A stretch of 64,000 bases of DNA, taken from Heterohyrax brucei. Its lineage: Eukaryota; Chordata; Mammalia; Hyracoidea; Procaviidae. The notes under the pieces were generated by a model. It was given only the letters and a program-made list of their open reading frames with translations. It made no database searches and was not told where the DNA came from. Positions 1-11,117 of the stretch are shown here, in pieces. The stretch spans positions 27,943,501 through 28,007,500 of the forward strand of contig CM053140.1 in the NCBI GenBank assembly GCA_028571685.1, in the 5' to 3' direction. Each line of letters opens with the position of its first letter. Positions within the stretch are counted from its first letter, which is position 1. The position numbers and the translations under genes are program-made.

Positions 1-59
1 CGCTGACTTCAACAAATGACGCAATGAGTGTGGGAATAATAAGGTTACTTATCATCTAG

Positions 60-108
60 GGTCGCCATGAGTTGGATCCAACTCAACGGCACTTGGCTTT
101 ATCATTTA
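60..108 (+). repeat. AfroSINE/RTE tail fragment
   Basis: Only the 3' tail (gtcgccatgagttggatcc... ggcacttggcttt) is recognisable. It is shared by AfroSINEs and the RTE LINE, so the family cannot be fixed. Confidence 0.6.
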
Positions 109-114
109 TTGAAA

Positions 115-290
115 GGAGCCCTAGTGGCATACTGGCTAAAGTGCTAGACTGTTAACCATAAAGGTCAGCAGTTTGAACTCACAAAAAACCTAGTGCTCTG
201 CTTCTGAAAAGATTTCAGCCTCAGAAACCCTATGGGGCAGTTCTACTCTGTCCTATAAGGTCACTGAGAATCCAAATTGACTGCACACAC
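115..290 (+). repeat. AfroSINE, sense
   Basis: The head 'ggagccctagtggcatactgg', the A/B-box region and the body 'aaccctatggggcagttcta' are all visible, with a diverged tail. The copy is old. Confidence 0.8.
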
Positions 291-309
291 AATAACAAAC
301 CATTTTTGA

Positions 310-720
310 GGCTTTGTGGCATGCCACGCCTTATGGTGAATACTTCACCTACGTGATTGCATAGCAGCCCTTCAAGGCTGGTAAAATGACTATCCCCACT
401 TTATAAACAAGGATGTTGAGCTTTGGGGAGATTAAGTCAATAGCTCAAATCCACCCAGTTAGGACATGACAGAGTGGGGATGAGAACTCTGTCCCATCAC
501 AGGGCTTTTACAGTCTTCCATATTCCTGAGGACTTATGTACATACCTCCCAAGCTCTCAACAACCTTGAGATGTAGACACTGTGCTTACTATAACTTACA
601 GTTACAGTTACAGTTACTATAACTTACTATAACTTACAGTGAGAAAACTGACACCCACAATGGTTACACACAATGCATAACATGAACACACCAGCCAGCC
701 AGAGGATCTCAATAACTAAC
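310..720 (-). repeat. MIR-like SINE with an internal short tandem expansion
   Basis: The core (tatccccactttataaacaaggatgttgag, in part) and downstream sequence resemble MIR. A tandem run of 'ttacag' and 'tataactt' units at about 588-640 interrupts a second similar stretch. Confidence 0.4.
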
Positions 721-927
721 AATGAGTCACTGCTAATGTTTATTAAAGAGTTACTTCTTGCCCCATTTGGTTCATGCATCTAACCTGAATTATTGCATTT
801 AAAAATGCAATTTCATTTCAGTATAAACTCATGGTTTTTAGTGTGTGTGTACATACAGGTGGGCACCAATAGAGGTAAATAGAAAAGTGTGTGTATATTG
901 TATATGTGATTTAAAATCAAGAAAAGT

Positions 928-1980
928 GTGTGTCAGGGCTGTATCCTTTCACTATGTTCCTTCAATCTGTATGTGCTGAGGCCTGTCACCCACAGAAGCC
1001 CCTGTAGCAAAGCTACACACCTATGTGATGGTGAGCAGAGGCATCTCACCCTTGGCATATTTTTGGCTGTACTCTCCCTGATAATATTTTGCATCCTAAT
1101 TAAACCTTCCTCAAAAGTACCCTCTCATCTCCCAGCACAAGGATTAAGGAAGATGCCTTCTGAGAGGGGCTTTACAACCCCCTCAGCTTATGAAATAACG
1201 TTGAGGAACCCTGAACAGGAGTTCCTAGAGAAAAGAGCTCGGAGGAATGAATCCCAACACAGCACACCCAGCCCGGGAACGCCGAGGCCGGCCCGGCCCC
1301 GCTGGCTTCCCCCAACCGCACATCCCCCTCCACATGTGAAATACAAGATTGCAGGAAGGCCCTGAGAAGCAGGGACAACCCTCCCCCACAGCCCTTAGAT
1401 ATAGACATCCCACTCCCTGCATCAGGAAGATGGATAGGCTCCCAAGTTTATTATAATTGGTATGGCAAAAGGGCAAATACTAAAGAAATACCCTTCTTAC
1501 AACAGCTTAAGAGAGGCATAGGGTGGGGAACGTTAGGTGCTTACTGTCCCCACAGGAAGAGATAAAATAAGAACAAAGAAGGAACAAATAGAGACAGCCA
1601 GATAATAACCTTTAGATGAGTTTACCCCTCTTCCTACACCTTTAACCTCGAGGCATAGATAGAGCTGACTGAGCTCAACACATAGCTTTGTTTTCACTGT
1701 TGATTATAATCACAATATACTTGTCTTGGGCCATTACCTAGAAGGCCCTAATGATTAACATGAAAAAAGACCACAAGGTAACAGTTCCTTAGTAGTGAAC
1801 AGCTTATCTGGTTAAAGAGCAGGATGAAATGACGTCACCTCATTAATTGTATAAAAAATAAAGACACACAGGCCTTAACGGCTGCTGACCTCCAGATTCC
1901 TGATTGTCTGATTCTCTTTCCTTCGCTGACGCCACCCATCCGTTCATGATCCCAGACCCTGTTGAGGCTGGCCCCTGGCA
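928..1980 (+). mobile_element. Possible LTR of an endogenous retrovirus (fossil)
   Basis: The 3' part has an LTR-like layout: a CRE TGACGTCA (1830-1837), a TATA-like tgtataaaaaataaag (about 1848-1863) and a CT-rich stretch ending in CA just before the RTE fragment. The upstream limit is uncertain and no viral coding region is recognised. Family not assigned. Confidence 0.3.
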
Positions 1981-2833
1981 TGTATACTGAGCAAATAATC
2001 TGAGAAGCTAGACTATCTGAGGAAGAGTATGGCATCAAGACTGGAGGAAAACTCATGAACAACCTTCAAGACACAGATGGTACAACCTTGCTTGCTGAAA
2101 GTGAAGAGGGCTTGAAGTATTTACTGATGAAGATTAAAGAATACAACTTTCAGTATGAATTATACCTCAGTGTGTAGAAGACAAAAATACTCCCAAATGG
2201 GCTATTAAGCAGCATGGTGATAAATATAGAAAATATTGAAGTTATCTAGGATTTAATTTTACCTGGATCTACAATCAACACCCACAGAAACAGCAGCCAA
2301 GAAATCAAATGACTTATTGCATTGGGCAAATGTACTGCAAAGAACTCTTTAAAGTGTTAAAAAGCAAAGATGTCACTTTGAGGACTGAGGTGTACCTGGC
2401 CCAGGCCACAGTACTTCCAGTTGCCTCACATGCATGTGAAAGCTGGACAATGTATAGAAAAGATGAAACAAGAATTGATGCCTTTGAATTATGATGTTAC
2501 TGAAGAATACTCAATATGCTGTGGACTGCCAGAAGAATGAACAAATCTATCTTGGAAAAATTACAGTCAGAATACTTCTTAGAAGTGAGGATGGTAAGAA
2601 TTCATCTCCTGTACTTTAAACATATTATCAGGAGGGACCGGTTACTGGAGAGGGATATCATGCTTGGTAAAATAGAGTCAAAGAGAGGAAGACCCACAGT
2701 GAGATGGACTGACACAGTAGCTGCAATGATGGGTTCAGGCATAGCAATGATGGTGAGCATGGCACAGGACCGAGCAGTGTTTTGTTCTGTTGTACACAGG
2801 GTTGCTATGAGTTGGAACCTAACAACATACATA
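1981..2833 (+). mobile_element. RTE-type LINE (AfroRTE/BovB-like), 3' part
   Basis: The sequence starts at 'tatactgagcaaataatctg' and runs to the shared tail at about 2833. Translation shows the RTE reverse-transcriptase C-terminal signature: CESWTMYRKDETRIDAFEL, then a stop and shift, then WTARRMNKSILEKLQ, HIIRRDRLLERDIMLGK and RGRPTVRWTDTVA. Stops and frameshifts break the frame near 2492-2516, so the copy is dead. It is 5' truncated, as is usual. Confidence 0.85.
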
Positions 2834-3215
2834 CCTGTTCACCACCTGTCTGTCATTTCATCATACTGTAGTGGCTCTAGAAGCTATGACACCAGTATTT
2901 CAAACACCTGGATGATCAACCATGGTGGACAGGTTTCAGTGGTACTTCCTGACTTAAAAATTAGGAAGACTTGCCAATCTATTTCTGAAAATTAGCCAAC
3001 GAAAACTCTAAAGATCACAACAGAATATTATTCACCGTAACGATGAAAGACAAGCCTAGATTGGAAGGCATTCAAGATGCATGGTGGTTGTAACAGTGGA
3101 CTTGAGCATAGTAGCTATCGTGAAGATGGTCTAGAAGCAGGCACTGTTTTTCTGTTGTACCTGGAATTGCTATGAGTCAGAGTCAACTCCATGGCCACTA
3201 ACAACAACATATAGC
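2834..3215 (+). mobile_element. Second RTE-type fragment, rearranged
   Basis: It opens with the 'caccacctgtctgtcatttc... ctggatgatcaaccatggtggacaggtttcagt' region that belongs to the 5' part of afrotherian RTE, as recalled. It ends with the tail 'ttgctatgagtcagagtcaac' and 'aacaacaac'. The interior is mostly deleted. Confidence 0.65.
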
Positions 3216-3224
3216 TTTATTCCT

Positions 3225-3985
3225 TAGCTCTCACTGCAGGGAAGGCCTAGAAGTAGTGACATACCAGTGGCAATGAGCACATCCAACACACAGGTCTTGG
3301 TTTCTAAATACCATTCTACAGAAATGGAACCAAGCTGTATGGAAAAATGGCTGATTCAAGAATTGTTCCAGAACTTGGAACATCTTATGGCACTAGAAAG
3401 CAAGAAAGCACTCAGTGAAAGATGGGTACATGTGAGAAAGACACAGTAGAACCAATAGTGATAATTAGCTGTAACCCGTAGAATAAAATAACTGTAGGTT
3501 CATAGTGATATAAATAACCGTATAATTGGAAAATGGCAGTAGAATTTTAATAATCAAATTAATAACTAAAAAGATCACAATTAGACAAATATAACAGTAA
3601 TAATTGCACCCACAAGAACCATGGATAGAAGCTAACATTTGTGGGTGGAAATACGATAAACATGGTTTCTAAATATCTGCTCATAAAATTCCTAACTGTA
3701 AAGAGAAAATAGCTTCCCAGTGGAGAAAGGGGCAGCTGATGCCTCGAGTCAGAAACTTAAGAAATATCAGAGAAGGACACAACATTACTTGTGCAGGAGT
3801 TCTGCCAAAGATTCACCACGTCAATCTAATCATGAGGAAACTTGGGACAAACTGATGTTGAGGGACAGTCCACAAAACTGAATAGTACTCTTTACAAGTA
3901 TTAATATGAAAGATGCAGAAAGACTGAGGAACTGCATGGACTGGAGGAGATTAAAGTGATGCTGCAAAATGCCATGAAAAATCAT
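3225..3985 (+). mobile_element. L1 (L1M-type) 3' end, sense
   Basis: The stretch reads as an old L1 3' UTR: 'gtcttggtttctaaataccattc', 'ggctgattcaagaattg' and, later, 'agaaagactgaggaactg'. It is AT-rich, with no open frame. Confidence 0.65.
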
Positions 3986-4435
3986 GGATGGGCACTTGCT
4001 GCTCAAACGGGCTCCAAAGCTGGAGCAGGGAATTTGGAACCCAGGTAAGTCTAATTCCTAGTCTGGAAAGCAAGATACCTGGTTCTGGGTGTGTCTATGA
4101 CCACTGGAGCATTGTACCACCTCAGGGTAGTACTTGCTGCTTTTCAGAACCAGAGCTTCCAACCGGTTCTTCAAGGTTCAGTCACGACAGATGAAGCAAA
4201 ACCCAAGCAGACCTAAATTGTCAAAATTTAGGTGACCCATAACGATACGCAGAATTGTAAAAATTACAGGTCTAAGTCCTGTCAGAAACTTAGTCTCTCT
4301 CTTAAAAATTAAGGGCAGAATATGCCTTGCATCACAACAGAACCTCTTGTGGCTGCGGTTTTGAGCATAGCCAGAAATAGCACTGCCCAGCTCGAAGATG
4401 GTAGCCATCAGTGCTGTTTAGATAGTGTTACTCTT
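3986..4435. other. Intergenic stretch with nothing recognised
   Basis: Moderately AT-rich sequence between an L1 end and an antisense SINE. It shows no coding frame of note and no repeat family that I can name. Confidence 0.4.
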
Positions 4436-4437
4436 CA

Positions 4438-4618
4438 CCAAACCCACTGCTGTTCAGTGGATTTGGACTCATTGTGACCCCGTAGAGTTTCCAATGCCAT
4501 AAGTCTCTAAGGAAGCATACTGTTACATCTTTCTCCCTAAGGGTAATGGATAGTGTCCAACTGCCAACTTTTTGATTAGCAGTTGATCGCTTTAACCATT
4601 GTGCAACCAGGGCTCCGG
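4438..4618 (-). repeat. AfroSINE, antisense
   Basis: It opens with the complement of the tail (tgctgttcagtggatttggactcattg) and ends with the complement of the head (gcaaccagggctcc). Confidence 0.8.
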
Positions 4619-4919
4619 TCACCCTCCACAGTCCTGACAATAATCCAATCCTATGCATGAGCCTTCTGAAAAAAGCTCACTACGCCTTTTCCTAATCTCT
4701 CATTACAGGATTTCAAAATTATAAAAAATACAGTCTAGTCAAGCTTCGTTGGCCATGACTGAATTCGTTCGGACCCTACTTGAAACTCAGCCTTCCCATC
4801 TATAAAATGGGAGAAGACCCTTTCACGTTTTCCCACTTCCGCGTTGCCTTTGAGCGCTGAGCAGGCACAAATGTGATTGGCTATCGATTGAGACGCACCA
4901 GCGAACAGGGGCTGCAATT

Positions 4920-5230
4920 AAGCCTCGCCTCTTCCTGTTGCGCCTCCTCGCTCGCACGCACGCACGTAGGCCTAGTGCGGGTCACCTACTGGTGTGCTCG
5001 CACGTATTGTGCGTGGTGACGTCGAGGGAGTGCGGGCGCCATCCCGGAAGCGCGAGCAAGGCCGCCAGATGTGCAGGTGCCGCCTCCGTCGCCGCCGCCG
5101 CAGCCGGGGCTGAGGCCAGGGTGGGGCCGGGGGCGTCTGGGCGGCGTGGAAGCTGAGTCGGGTCGGGCGCGGCCCTTGGGTTGCCGCGGGGAGGGGTGCG
5201 CCGTTTGCCACATCTGGGTCCCCTCCTGTG
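4920..5230 (+). promoter_or_regulatory. KXD1: CpG-rich promoter and probable non-coding first exon of KXD1
   Basis: This is the first CpG-dense stretch of the window, standing out sharply from AT-rich repeats on the left. It holds an ETS-type site (CCGGAAGC, 5044-5051), a near-CRE (TGACGTCG, 5016-5023) and GC boxes. KXD1 is the only plus-strand gene downstream whose coding exon starts at a splice acceptor, so the 5' UTR exon probably lies here. The exact donor is not clear: the AG|GT candidates around 5070-5120 are weak. Assignment to KXD1 is inference from position. Confidence 0.65.
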
Positions 5231-5769
5231 TACACGGACATCAGTTTCTCTGTCTGCGCAGTGGGCACGCGGGCGCCGCGGGCCAGATTCCGATCGGAGA
5301 CGCAGAAGTTCGGGCTGCTTCCGTTCAGCCTCTGCCGTGTGACACGAAGCCAGGAGGTGCCGGACTTGTACCTAAGTTTTCGCGTTTGCAGTGGAGTGTG
5401 TGAGGGATGTGCGAACTCCATCTTACTTGAGGTTTGTCCTGAGGTCGGGCCGCAGTATCCCAGCGCTTCTGCTCCATGACTTGGGCGGAGTCGCGACGCC
5501 TTGACGTGTGACCTTGGGCTACCCAAGGTTTTCCCTGTGAACCCAGTTTCCCTCTGGCACAGTGTTCCCTGCCTCGTAGGAATGAGTGATCGAGAATTAC
5601 AAGCAGTGCTGTACGAACGCTTGCTCATATTCTTGGCACCTGAGGGTGCGGGGGGTGGGGCACTACTTAAAAATGCTGGCCCCGCCCCAGAACATCTCCG
5701 GTGTTTACTGAAGAATCAGCCTTCCCTGAGCCAGCTCCCATCTTGCTTGTCCCCTGTCTTCGCAGACAG

Positions 5770-5930
5770 TGATATGACACCCTCACTCTTCATTCTCATT
5801 TTCTGGATGAGAAAACAGAGCGGTGAGATGATTTGCCCAAGGTTGTGCGAACTCTCCAATGTCTGTTTCTGCCATCAGTGTCACTTGCCACGTTACTCTG
5901 CTCTTTGAGCCCAAATGTTCCCTTCATACC
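5770..5930 (-). repeat. MIR SINE in KXD1 intron 1
   Basis: It shows the MIR core 'ttctggatgagaaaacagagcggtgagatgatttgcccaagg'-like phrase, here split by small changes. Confidence 0.5.
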
Positions 5931-6117
5931 GTGGGTCACCATGACTCTTGGAACAAATAGTAAAATCAAAGGTCTTTTTGCCTGGTGCAGTAGTTCTCAA
6001 AAAAATAGCAATTGTTGGAGGCGGGGAGGGCTGTGACAACTGTGACAGTTGTTCCTGGAAGGCATAAAAAGAAAAAAAAAAAAGGTAAATGCGTTACCAT
6101 ATAATCAGTTTACACTG

Positions 6118-6270
6118 GAGTAACCCCTATATGTTAGAGGGTAGAACTGAGCTCCATAGGGTTTTCAATGGTTGTCATTTTTAGGGCTGCAGATTGCCAG
6201 GCCTTTCTTCCATGGCACTGCTGGGGAAGTTTGAACTGTCAACTTTTACGTTAGTACTCCCACACAGACC
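6118..6270 (-). repeat. AfroSINE, antisense
   Basis: The phrases 'gagctccatagggttttcaatgg', 'gattgccaggcctttcttcc' and 'gaactgtcaac' mark an antisense copy, with both ends worn. Confidence 0.75.
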
Positions 6271-6524
6271 CTTTGTGCCTCCCAGGGACCTTCCTGGAAG
6301 GTATGTAAGCAAGCAAATCATAACCAGATTCAGGAGATCAGTACCTGCTCTTTGGCCTCCGCTGCATTTTGCGGGGAGAAGCCAGATTGGCTGCTAACGT
6401 TTATAAATAAGGCAATTTCACGGAAAAAGAAATCTCAGTTTACTTGGGAAAAAAAATCTCCGTGGAGAGATACTGAGCACTTGCTCAGAGTCACATCTTG
6501 ATGGGACCTGCAGGCCTTCAGCAT

Positions 6525-6665
6525 TTGAGTTTGTGACTCAGTCTCTGTGAACCTCGGTTTTCTAATCTGTAAAGGGGATGATAGCAATTTCCAGTGTGTG
6601 AAGTTGGTGCTGTGATAAGCATATAGCAGCCGCTGAATAAATGGGAGCGTGGGTTCAGTGGGCTC
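6525..6665 (-). repeat. MIR SINE
   Basis: The sequence 'tctgtgaacctcggttttctaatctgtaaaggggatgatagca' is a textbook MIR segment in decayed form. Confidence 0.55.
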
Positions 6666-6689
6666 TGAATGTCCTTCATGATCCTGTGT

Positions 6690-7206
6690 GTGGACCTTGT
6701 CAGTTGCTGTTGAGTCAGCTCCAACTCATGGTGACCGCATGTGCAACACAACAAAATACAGCCCAGTCCTTTGCCATCTCAGTGACAGGTTACAGTGAGA
6801 CTGTTCTGACCGACCCATAGGGTTTTCAGTGGCAGATTTTTGGAAGTCAGGCCTTTCTTCCTAGTCTAGCAGCCCCCCCAAAACCCAGCAAACCTGTTGT
6901 CAAGTCAGTTCTGACTCATGGCAACCCCATGGGACCCAGTAGAACTGTTCCATAGGGTTTTCTTCAGGCTTTTCATCAGTGGTGTTACTGGGTAGGATAG
7001 GATTGAAATGCCATCCTTTAGGTGCATCCCCTACGTTACTTTGTTAGTCTGGTAGCTGCACTGAAACGTATTCAGCATCATAGCAACATGCAAACCACCA
7101 CTGACAGTTATTGGTTATGGCGAGGTGCACTGGCTGGGAATCAAGCCCAGGTCTCTAATGTGAAAGGTGAGGGTTCTGTTCTACCACTGAACTACCACAG
7201 TCTCAT
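6690..7206 (-). repeat. tRNA-Gly-headed SINE, antisense, split by an AfroSINE
   Basis: The right end is the complement of a tRNA-Gly head (gaatcaagcccaggtctc... ctaccactgaactaccac). The left end carries the antisense tail. A second SINE occupies 6868-7044. Confidence 0.8.
6868..7044 (-). repeat. AfroSINE inserted into an older SINE, with target-site duplication
   Basis: An antisense AfroSINE (gttgtcaagtcagttctgac... ccatagggttttc) is flanked by TAGTCT at 6862-6867 and 7045-7050. The host SINE reads through continuously when the insert is skipped. Confidence 0.75.
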
Positions 7207-7404
7207 CTGTGGATTTGGGGAATAGTGAGTTCCTTTACATAGCCATTTGTCGTAGTGATTCTTTGGAGAAACAGCTTGAGAGCTTATTGCTAAGCCCTGA
7301 GGGGCCACTTTTGCCCTAGTTTTCCAGGCCAGAGGGTTTCTTAATTTGTCCGGGTTGATTGATATTTCCTAGGCAAACAAACTGGACTTAGAAACAGCTT
7401 AACT

Positions 7405-7850
7405 TTTTTTTTTAATTGTGATTAAGTGGAAGTGTACAGTCCAAATCAGTTTTGCCTGACCACCTATCTGCAGGTTCTGCTCTCCTTGCACAGTGAGAAC
7501 ACACTCCTCCTTTTCATTCTGTACTTCTAGTATCCTCTTTAACAAGCTCTTGTCCCCTCCTTCCCACCCTCTTCTCTCCTATCTAGAAAGAGACCAGTAG
7601 GACAGCCTCCTATAAGTGCATAGAACCATAAAGTTCACACACCATATGGTCACACTGTGTCCTCAAGTCTAGTCATTGTCTGAAGAGTTGACTTCAGTAA
7701 TGTTTTTTTTTTTTCTTTTTTTTTGGTGAGGGGCAGCAGAAAGTCTAAGGGCCATGCTTCCAGGGGATTCCCTAGATTGTTGGACCATCAGTTCTGGACT
7801 TTTAGTAGTCTTGAGCTGCACCCTCTTTTTCTCATGTTGCTACAGAGACT
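7405..7850 (-). mobile_element. L1-like 3' end, antisense, in KXD1 intron 1
   Basis: A T-run, 'ttttttttttaattgtgattaag', is followed by sequence resembling the antisense 3' UTR of afrotherian L1 ('gagttgacttcagtaatg', 'gggccatgcttccaggggattcc', as recalled). Family assignment is tentative. Confidence 0.45.
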
Positions 7851-7856
7851 CTAGAT

Positions 7857-9540
7857 TGTGTGCCCCATCATGGTTAACAGCTTAGCTTTTTGTTTTGGCT
7901 GTGGGTTGCAGTTTGCCCTGTGATGAATGTACACCTTGCAGGGATTGGTCAATATACTTATGCAAATGAATGACTGTAGTCTGCTATTCAAATGAAGTCT
8001 TTGTGGCCTACCAGGAGAGAGCCGGTCAGTTTGCAGCCCTGGTGGGAGGGCCATGCCTTGAAATTGACTGGGAGTTTACTTATATATGTAGTCAACCACA
8101 CTGAGTTTGACAGAAAGAAGAAAGAAGCAGAAGGGAGAAAAGTTAAGCAGCAGAGAGAAAGGAGGTGAGGGATGTCCTCAAAGAGCTGTAGTACACTGCC
8201 AGGGGCTGTAACAGTGAAGTGGCAGGCCTGAAAGGGACCCTGAGGCTGGATCAGGGCTTCATACTGGTTGTAAGTGTTTCATTCATGGCTAATGAAGAAA
8301 AACTGGCACAGACCTGAATTTTTAAAAAGTTGAGTGCTCGGGAACAGGAAAGGCAGCCTAGAATGAGAGAGTTTGGAAGGGGTGTAGTGAGCCCTTTCAG
8401 GAACCTGATGCACGAGTTTGGATTATTGGCAGGACTGTGGAGAGCAACACACATTCAGAGTGGTGCAGTTGGCTACCAGCTTGAGCTAGCCACAGCTCTT
8501 TCTTCACTGCTCAAAATCTAAGGAGCAAGAGATTTGGTTGCTATGCAACACATATGATGCCCTTGTTTTCTAAGAGGGAGATTAGATCTACAGGGTTTTG
8601 ACTCATAATTTTTCCCATCTGGTTACCATTCCAGAATACCCAGATTTTAAAAAATTTGGGTCTATTCCAGTTTCACTTTGTCAGCTGTGTCTAAACCAGG
8701 GAAAACCAGTTTGAAGCCTCTTGCTAACCTGAAGGTATCAGGCCTAGAAGGGGCCCTGTAGCAGTTATTAGTGACAGCAAGAAGGCCAAAGGCAAAGAGG
8801 CCTGTCCTTAGGGGGCTGAGAGCATGTGCATGGCAGAGAGAAGGGCCTGCTTGATTGCATAGCCAAGAGGAGCTGAGAGAGCATCCTGTACTGCGGAAAA
8901 AATGTACTCTCCAGTTTGAGGGAGCTTTCCAGACTGCCTGCTTGCTTTTTGATCCCAATCCCAAGATGTGTTCTTACTTCCTTAATAAACCACCTAAGCG
9001 TGGTCTGTGACCACAGTCTGGCCATTGTTACAGACTGTCAGACCCAATAAAGACATAGAGTGCACTCTGGGAGGGATGGCTGGTAAAAAGGTTGGAGAGT
9101 AAAGATTATATCTGACCTCCACACTGTTGGAATCCGCTTTGGGCTGATCCTGATGGTAATTCTCATCATTGTCCCTTGTGAAGTTAGATTCTGATGCTAC
9201 TACTAGGCCATTTTTACAGAATTTTACCTAACTGCAAATGGATTGTTCTATCAGCTGTTAAATGTGTGGGCCCCAGAGCCAAGCTCTATGGGGATTCCAG
9301 GTTTTTCCTGAACTAGGGGAAGAGTATGGAATCTAGAGCCTACCTGACCTACCTGCCAGGATAGACGTGTTTGAGCTGTGGAAGCTGGGAGCTGCAGAGC
9401 TATCTGGTTTGCCCACAGCCTGTCTGTGCGTGCCTAAAAATTCTTGGCTTTAACTTCCTGGTAAAAGTCTGGCATCAGATCTGATCTGAAAGTTCTGTTT
9501 GTCCCCACAAAAACCAAGTTCTGATGATCTCTATGAGTCT
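7857..9540. other. KXD1 intron 1, unassigned sequence, possibly an old retroelement in part
   Basis: A purine-rich run (8108-8170), a TATA-like ttatatatg (8077-8085) and two AATAAA hexamers (about 8985 and 9046) suggest LTR material. No ends, family or coding region can be recognised. Nothing else is seen. Confidence 0.25.
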
Positions 9541-9811
9541 AGTTCTGGACAGGAGCCTGGAGATAGAGCTGTGAACAAGACAGATGCTCCTCTCTTCTGG
9601 AGCTAACAAAGTGGTGAGGGCAACAGACACACAAGCCAACTGATAACTAAAGACATTTTCAGAAGAGATGGGCCAATGAAAAGATTAGAACAAGGTAGTG
9701 GGTGCCCAGGTGGGAACTAGTCATTGAAAACTCCCTGAAAGAGGAGGCTTTGTGAGGGGTCAATGATGATATGAAGAGGATGCTGGGGACAACACACAGA
9801 ATAAGTAAAGG

Positions 9812-10527
9812 TGTATGAATACCCCTACTGCTGCTATAACAAAGTAACAAACTGGGTGACTGAAACCCACGAGGGGTGGCTTAAACCCACAGGAATTCTC
9901 TTACAGTTCTGGAGGCCAAGAGGCAAAATTCAAGGTGTTGGGAGGGCTGTATACTCATCGAAGCCTCTGGGGAAGAAACTGCCATTCTGTAGCTTCTGGT
10001 GTTGCTAGCAATCCTAGGTATGGGTTGGCTTATACCTGTACCACTGCAGTTTCTGCTTCCACTGTCACATGGCCTCCTGTGTCTTTGTCACACTTCTCTT
10101 TTTGTGAGGACATTAGTCAGATTGGATTTGGAGCTCTGATTATCTCAGTGGGGCAGTGGTGGTTAAGTGGTAGCATTCTCAGCATCCACATGGTTTAGTT
10201 TTTGGCCAGTCTACCTCCTGCGCAGCCACTACTCACCGGTACTCAGAGGCGCATGTGTTACTGTGATACTGAACAGGTTTCAGTGACGCTTCCAGACTAA
10301 GATGGGCTAAAAGAAAGGCCAGGCTCTCTCCTTCCAAAAATCAGCCAGTGAAAACCCTATCGATGACGGTCTCCATGAGTCAGAAGCTGACTTGACAGCA
10401 CCTGACAACAGCTGTGATCTCATCTAATCTTAATTTCATCCACAAAGACAATATTTTTAGACAAGGTCATAGTCACAATTACTGGGCCTAGGATATAGAC
10501 ATATCCTTGGGGGGGCCCAAGTTAACC
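9812..10527 (-). mobile_element. ERVL-MaLR-type solo LTR (fossil), antisense, split by a SINE
   Basis: It starts in the antisense signature 'ctgctataacaaagtaacaaactggg' and 'cagttctggaggcc', and resumes after the SINE with 'gatctcatctaatcttaa... aagacaat'. This is the MLT1/MST-like LTR pattern. It is old and broken. Confidence 0.6.
10143..10413 (+). repeat. tRNA-Gly-headed SINE inside an LTR
   Basis: The head 'ggggcagtggtggttaagtgg' matches the tRNA-Gly A-box region. The body 'ctgaacaggtttcagtgacgcttccagactaaga' and the tail 'atgagtcagaagctgacttgacagcacctgacaaca' follow, in pieces. Confidence 0.8.
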
Positions 10528-10771
10528 CGCAGCAGTGGCAGTGAGTTAAGGCAGGTAGAACCGTGGAGGAGGCTTGCAGAGCTGATCAGGTGAGGGAGTC
10601 AGTGGCTATAGCAAGAGTGGGGGCCGTTGATGGTGGGAAGGATAATGGGATTATAATGGCTCTGGGTGTCACTGGTGGATTCTCTCTGAACTTGTACAAT
10701 GGGCCAGGCAGATATCAAATCAAGTGTTTGACAAACCTGACCTCCTTCAGCTCTCTCCCACCAAAAAAATA

Positions 10772-10972
10772 AACCACTCGTAGTCGAGTCAGTGTTGACT
10801 CATGGCGACCTCATGTGTCAGAATAGAATCATACTGCACAGGGGTTTTAGTGGTTGAGTTTTGGGAAGTAGATTGCCAGGCCTTTCTTCCAAGGTGCCTC
10901 TGGGTAGACCTGAATCTGCAGATTTTCAGGGATTAGCCATGTGCTTAACCATTTGCAGCACTCAGGGATACC
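10772..10972 (-). repeat. AfroSINE, antisense
   Basis: The phrases 'gtcgagtcagtgttgactca', 'gattgccaggcctttcttcc' and 'tgcttaaccatttgcagcac' mark a full-length antisense copy, ending about 120 nt before the first KXD1 coding exon. Confidence 0.85.
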
Positions 10973-11117
10973 TCAACTCTCCCAGCAATCCCAAGTGGTG
11001 CCCCTGAGGCTCAGGTGGCTGGCAGCCCCGGTCCTTCTGTCCTGCCTCCCCTTTGCCTGGGCCTGACTTTGGCCCCTGTCTTCCCACCTCTTTCAGGCTG
11101 TGGAGGAGGAAGAAGAG

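Noticed and set aside
2309-2995. Possible host gene with reverse-transcriptase-like peptides
   Set aside because: The CESWT... and WTARR... peptides are the C-terminal part of an RTE LINE ORF2, disrupted by stops and frameshift.
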